From: Spirochaetaceae bacterium
Lineage (GTDB): Bacteria; Spirochaetota; Spirochaetia; Treponematales; Breznakiellaceae
Direction of reading: 5' to 3'
NCBI GenBank assembly: GCA_031281945.1
Contig: JAITER010000003.1
Coordinates: 1-42,189, forward strand
Length of the DNA stretch: 42,189 nt
The notes under the pieces are model-generated. The model was not told where the DNA came from. It saw nothing but the letters and a program-made list of their open reading frames with translations, and ran no database searches. The stretch's first letter is position 1. Each line of letters begins with the position of its first letter. A program made the translations under genes and the position numbers. Shown here piece by piece: positions 39,479 to 42,189 of the stretch.

Positions 39479-39967
39479 ATGTTTAATGTAGATTTCACCT
39501 TTCTTTGGACCTTATTCAATCTGCTTCTTTTGTTTTTTATACTAAAAAAAGTGTTGTTCGGGCGTGTTTCCGCTTTTATGGAAAAGCGCGTCCAGGGCAT
39601 AGCGGACGAGAGGAATGCGGCGGAAAAAGACCGCGTAGAGGCCAGGTCTTTGCGCGTCGCCTGCGAAGAAAAATTGCGAAAGGCGGATGAAGAAGGCTTG
39701 GAGATTATAAAACAAATGCGCGAGAACGCCAAACTTCAGGCGGAAGCGATTATAGCCGAAGCCAAGGTACAGGCGGAGCAAATACTGGATTCCGCGCGGC
39801 GGCAGATGGTTTCGGAGCAGAGGGCGGCGGTTATAGCGTTTAAGTCTCACGCGGCGGCTCTTATACTTTCGGCTTCTGGGCGTATTTTAGAGCGGGAAGT
39901 GAATTCGCAGGATGAAGAGCGTTTCGCCCAGGCGCTTTTTCAGGAGATAAGTGAAAAAGACGTCTAG
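39479..39967 (+). CDS. atpF: F-type ATP synthase subunit b
   Basis: A 162-residue peripheral-stalk protein. One N-terminal membrane span (about residues 8-27, WTLFNLLLLFFILKKVLFG) is followed by a long charged helix forming the b-dimer coiled coil (VSAFMEKRVQGIADERNAAE region onwards, to about 130). The ordering and length are standard. No strong ribosome binding site is visible (GGCGTAGAAGGC upstream contains AAGG). Confidence 0.9.
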   Translation: MFNVDFTFLWTLFNLLLLFFILKKVLFGRVSAFMEKRVQGIADERNAAEKDRVEARSLRVACEEKLRKADEEGLEIIKQMRENAKLQAEAIIAEAKVQAEQILDSARRQMVSEQRAAVIAFKSHAAALILSASGRILEREVNSQDEERFAQALFQEISEKDV

Positions 39968-39989
39968 GCGGTTTTTTTAAGGAGGCGTC

Positions 39990-40571
39990 ATGTTTGCGGT
40001 AGACCGCTGGGCGGAGGCTTTTATATCCGCATCCGCGGGAAAAAGCGTGTTGCGCTCGCTTGACGAGCGGGAATATGTCGCGGTTCAAGAAGGTCTTGTT
40101 TTGTTAAGAACCGCGTTAAAATTGTTTTACAAAAAGTTTAGATACGAATCGGGAACTTACGCGGCGTCCAAAATGATTTCCATTACAAAAGACGCGCTAA
40201 AAAAATGCGGCTACGAAGAAGGCTCAAACCGGGGCGTAGAGGCGGCTCTTTCCGTTCTTTTTTTGATAATAAAAAAAAATCGTGTAATTTACGGCGAAAA
40301 GTTCTGTTGCGCGGCGGATTCGCGTTCTAGGACGCTCGCCGGAATTTTGACGGTTACGCTGGAAAGCGCGCGCGAACCGGACGAGGCTTTTTTGCGGGAT
40401 TTAAAATCCGCTTTGTCTCGTAAAACCGGCGCTAGAATTGTGGAAATAATTCAAAAAACGGATCCGGCTCTTATAGGCGGGCGTCGTTTATCGATAGGGA
40501 CTGAACGGCTGGATTGCAGTCTGGCGGGCGCGATGCGCCGTATGCGGGATTTTTTAGAAAAAACAGTTTAA
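39990..40571 (+). CDS. atpH: F-type ATP synthase subunit delta
   Basis: A 193-residue OSCP/delta protein linking F1 to the peripheral stalk. The C-terminal part has the family signature KTDPALIGGRRLSIGTERLD and a final helix AMRRMRDFLEK. The N-terminal helical domain starts VDRWAEAFISA. AAGGAGG lies 5 nt before the ATG. The genes that normally follow (atpA, atpG, atpD, atpC) are absent: after 40571 come palindromes and a gene on the opposite strand. Confidence 0.88.
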   Translation: MFAVDRWAEAFISASAGKSVLRSLDEREYVAVQEGLVLLRTALKLFYKKFRYESGTYAASKMISITKDALKKCGYEEGSNRGVEAALSVLFLIIKKNRVIYGEKFCCAADSRSRTLAGILTVTLESAREPDEAFLRDLKSALSRKTGARIVEIIQKTDPALIGGRRLSIGTERLDCSLAGAMRRMRDFLEKTV

Positions 40572-40688
40572 GTTTAGCCGCTATAATGCAGGCGTGTTAT
40601 AAACGGTCCTGCTTAAAAAGCGAGTTTTCGCCGTCCGAAAAACAACGGCTTTGCGGGCGGCGAAAGTTTAAGACGCGCAAGGGGGATT
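40572..40688. other. Spacer after atpH
   Basis: Contains a palindrome CGCCGTCCG / GCGGGCGGCG around AACGGCTTT at about 40627-40660, akin to one near 13.28-13.31 kb. No gene. Confidence 0.4.
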
Positions 40689-40719
40689 GAACTTCAAGTG
40701 CGCTATGCGCACTTGAAGT
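40689..40719. repeat. Perfect 14-bp hairpin
   Basis: AACTTCAAGTGCGC, loop TAT, GCGCACTTGAAGTT. Such a perfect stem with a 3-nt loop resembles the variable stems of family B, but the family B linkers are not seen. Confidence 0.6.
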
Positions 40720-40721
40720 TT

Positions 40722-40770
40722 GGCTGTATTTGATAAAAACGGCCTTTGTCCGTTGTTTATCAGATACAGC
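40722..40770. repeat. Second long hairpin after atpH
   Basis: GCTGTATTTGATAAA (40722-40736) pairs with TTTATCAGATACAGC (40756-40770) with one mismatch, and AACGG/CCGTT extends the stem towards the loop. Confidence 0.6.
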
Positions 40771-40870
40771 GCCTTATCACCAGACGCCTGTGTTGACCGG
40801 AAGCCGCCTGGCGCCGCCGCGCCGCGAAACCGCATTCGGCAATGAAAAAGCCCGCCGTTAAATAAACCGC

Positions 40871-40943
40871 GCCGCAAACTTTCGGTGGGTCTGGGAGGCC
40901 AAGGCCTCCCAGGCCCACCGAAAGTTTGCGGCGGGCCTTTTTT
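40871..40943. repeat. Minimal family A element: two caps fused, also a terminator
   Basis: GCCGCAAACTTTCGGTGGG (40871-40889) and its perfect reverse complement CCCACCGAAAGTTTGCGGC (40914-40932) enclose TCTGGGAGGCC-AA-GGCCTCCCAG. The result is one hairpin of about 30 bp followed on the plus strand by CCTTTTTT. It equals a left cap joined to a right cap with no tandem units. The left flank (GGCAATGAAAAAGCCCGCC) also resembles other family A flanks. It sits 5 nt past the stop of the minus-strand surface gene and can end transcription from both sides. Confidence 0.85.
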
Positions 40944-40947
40944 ACCC

Positions 40948-42189
40948 CTAATCCGCGTGTTTAAAGCGGACTACAACTATCCCGCTCCCCCCGGCGCCGC
41001 CATTGCCGTTCCAGCCGCCCTGTCCCCCGTTACCGCTATTGGCCGGGCCGGCGCTTCCGTGGTATGCAGGGTAATTCGGGGCCATATCCGGCGCGGTGGG
41101 GCCGCCCTTGGCGTAAGTTACATTGCTTCCCGTAATGTTACTTGCACGCCCGGCTCCGTTACGGCTTCCGTTAGGATAACCGTAACCGCCCGCGCCGCCA
41201 GCACCGCCGCCGCCAGCAGCGTAATCTCCATCCGCCGAAACATAACCGCCCGCATACCCGTAACTAAACCCGCCGCTTTGGTACGTTCCAGCCTCAGCCG
41301 CTTTAGCCGAACTCCCGCCGCCGCCGCCGGAACCTCCAGCACCGCCGGTCTTTGTAGCGTATTTATTGTCATGACCGCCGCCATAGCCGCCCCCTTTCGC
41401 CAAAAAGTAGGTTGTACTTCCAAGTTTTATGTAAGAATCGCCGCCCTTAGAACCACTATCCCCTTTAGCAGCTTTATTCTCACTCGGTCCATTCCCGCTA
41501 CCGCCGGAGCCGCCCGCGCCAGCCGAAACTTTATAGGCTCCAACCGGGAAAGTGTAACTGTCGTGGCCAACAAAACCGCCGCCCCCGCCGCCGGAAGAAG
41601 GATAACTCGCTCCGCCTCCGCCTCCGCCGCCGCCTATTACAAGGATGCGGGACGCCGCCGCCTGCCTGTAAACTACAAGGTTCGCTTCGGTTGAGCTTGT
41701 AAATGTATGTAGTTCATCCATAGTACCGTCAGAATTTTCGATAAATGAAACCACGCCGCCGTCAGCAAAAACTTTTTTCGCAAAAATCAAAGTGTAAGTT
41801 TTGTTCGCGCCCACGGAATCGGACGCGCTTACCTGCACGGTTTTGGGAGTCGCGTCCGTTTTGGAGGTCCACGAAAGGCTTGTAGGCGATGCGCTCACCG
41901 AGCCTCCCGCCCCAAGCCCGGCGCCATTCGCCGCGGTTATCGTTAGACTTGTAGCAAAATAAGGAACCCGCACCTCCGTAACGTTGCCCGTAGAAAGCGT
42001 TACGGAAACGGCGCCGTTCCCGTAATTGTAGGAAACCGCCGCAAGATTTGTTGAGGCGTTCCCCGCCCGCGCAACCCTTAAAACATAAACCCCGGCGCTC
42101 CCGTCAAAAGTCGTTATCTTAATCAACACTATCTTGCTTTGCGACGTGGTTAGCGAAAATCCCTCGCTAAAACCGTTCTTCTCCGCGTC
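40948..42189 (-). CDS. Glycine-rich surface protein, N-terminus beyond the window
   Basis: The frame is open from the window edge to its stop at 40948 (413 codons seen). The N-terminal visible half has repeated beta-sandwich patterns (SLTITAANGAG, KTVQVSASDSVGANKTYTLIF) like cadherin-like/Big-type surface domains. From about visible residue 180 it becomes glycine-rich: LVIGGGGGGGGASYPSSGGG, SAGAGGSGGSGNG and similar stretches, ending SGIVVVRFKHAD, the usual close of bacterial glycine-rich domains. It is probably an exported, cell-surface or adhesin-type protein. An apparent GTG start at 42129 is internal, because 20 more codons are open upstream. The opposite strand frame (40885-41694) is a shadow. 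Confidence 0.82.
   Translation of the reverse strand, partial: DAEKNGFSEGFSLTTSQSKIVLIKITTFDGSAGVYVLRVARAGNASTNLAAVSYNYGNGAVSVTLSTGNVTEVRVPYFATSLTITAANGAGLGAGGSVSASPTSLSWTSKTDATPKTVQVSASDSVGANKTYTLIFAKKVFADGGVVSFIENSDGTMDELHTFTSSTEANLVVYRQAAASRILVIGGGGGGGGASYPSSGGGGGGFVGHDSYTFPVGAYKVSAGAGGSGGSGNGPSENKAAKGDSGSKGGDSYIKLGSTTYFLAKGGGYGGGHDNKYATKTGGAGGSGGGGGSSAKAAEAGTYQSGGFSYGYAGGYVSADGDYAAGGGGAGGAGGYGYPNGSRNGAGRASNITGSNVTYAKGGPTAPDMAPNYPAYHGSAGPANSGNGGQGGWNGNGGAGGSGIVVVRFKHAD

Noticed and set aside
40885-41694. 269-codon plus-strand frame
   Set aside because: It is antisense to the glycine-rich gene; the Gly codons give Ala/Thr/Pro-rich shadow frames. The minus-strand frame has recognisable domain ends.

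Overview
The window looks like chromosomal DNA of a spirochaete, most likely an uncultured gut Treponema. Supporting signs are the adjacent flgB-flgC genes, a secreted FecR-like protein, several short lipoproteins with spirochaete-style lipoboxes, an LplB/YtcP-type sugar importer, pyruvate phosphate dikinase, and a surface glycine-rich protein. This placement is inference from gene content; no marker in the window fixes the species.

Layout. 1-93 is the 3' part of a 5S rRNA. 353-3711 is a tightly overlapping dTDP-L-rhamnose operon (rfbA-rfbC-rfbD-rfbB), convergent with gpmI. 5500-6650 is AT-rich DNA with gene debris, followed by GC-richer DNA. 6651-12188 (minus strand) holds a small membrane protein, a large XPB-N-terminal-like protein and an NtrB/NtrC-type two-component system. 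12466-15606 holds a queuosine-precursor transporter and a double-cubane-cluster reductase with its activator. 15679-17848 is a beta-glucoside-type PTS permease preceded by a BglG/LicT-style antiterminator site and terminator. 18768-20852 holds a broken streptopain-like peptidase and a tandem pair of lipoprotein genes. 21129-25776 is a sugar ABC importer followed by a membrane protein. 25892-29173 (minus) holds a nitroreductase and ppdK. 29486-30226 is a NYN-LOTUS protein. 32283-34538 holds a HAD phosphatase, a lipoprotein and a FecR-like protein. 34982-35875 is flgBC, then tRNA-Ser. 36376-38112 is psd-pssA. 38227-40571 is atpBEFH. The right edge is a truncated glycine-rich surface protein.

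The most unusual content is repetitive. Family A is a GC-rich modular element whose caps contain a GGGAGGCC/GGCCTCCC palindrome around a core of about 104-bp tandem units. It has twelve units at 30.8-32.0 kb, two units in opposite orientation at 18.3-18.5 kb, and none at 40.87 kb, where two caps are fused into a perfect hairpin. Family B is a conserved framework that holds two stem-loops whose arms differ completely from copy to copy (17.9, 30.6 and 35.9 kb, with a partial copy at 32.15 kb). Repeats lie exactly where two normally continuous operons stop: flgBC without fliE, and atpBEFH without atpAGDC.

Two further themes recur. Several genes have a -10-like hexamer 5-7 nt before their ATG and no good ribosome binding site, suggesting leaderless mRNAs. 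A strong promoter (30284-30312) lies between the NYN-LOTUS gene and the G-rich family A array and points into the array, raising the possibility of a transcribed repeat RNA with a neighbouring RNA-binding nuclease.
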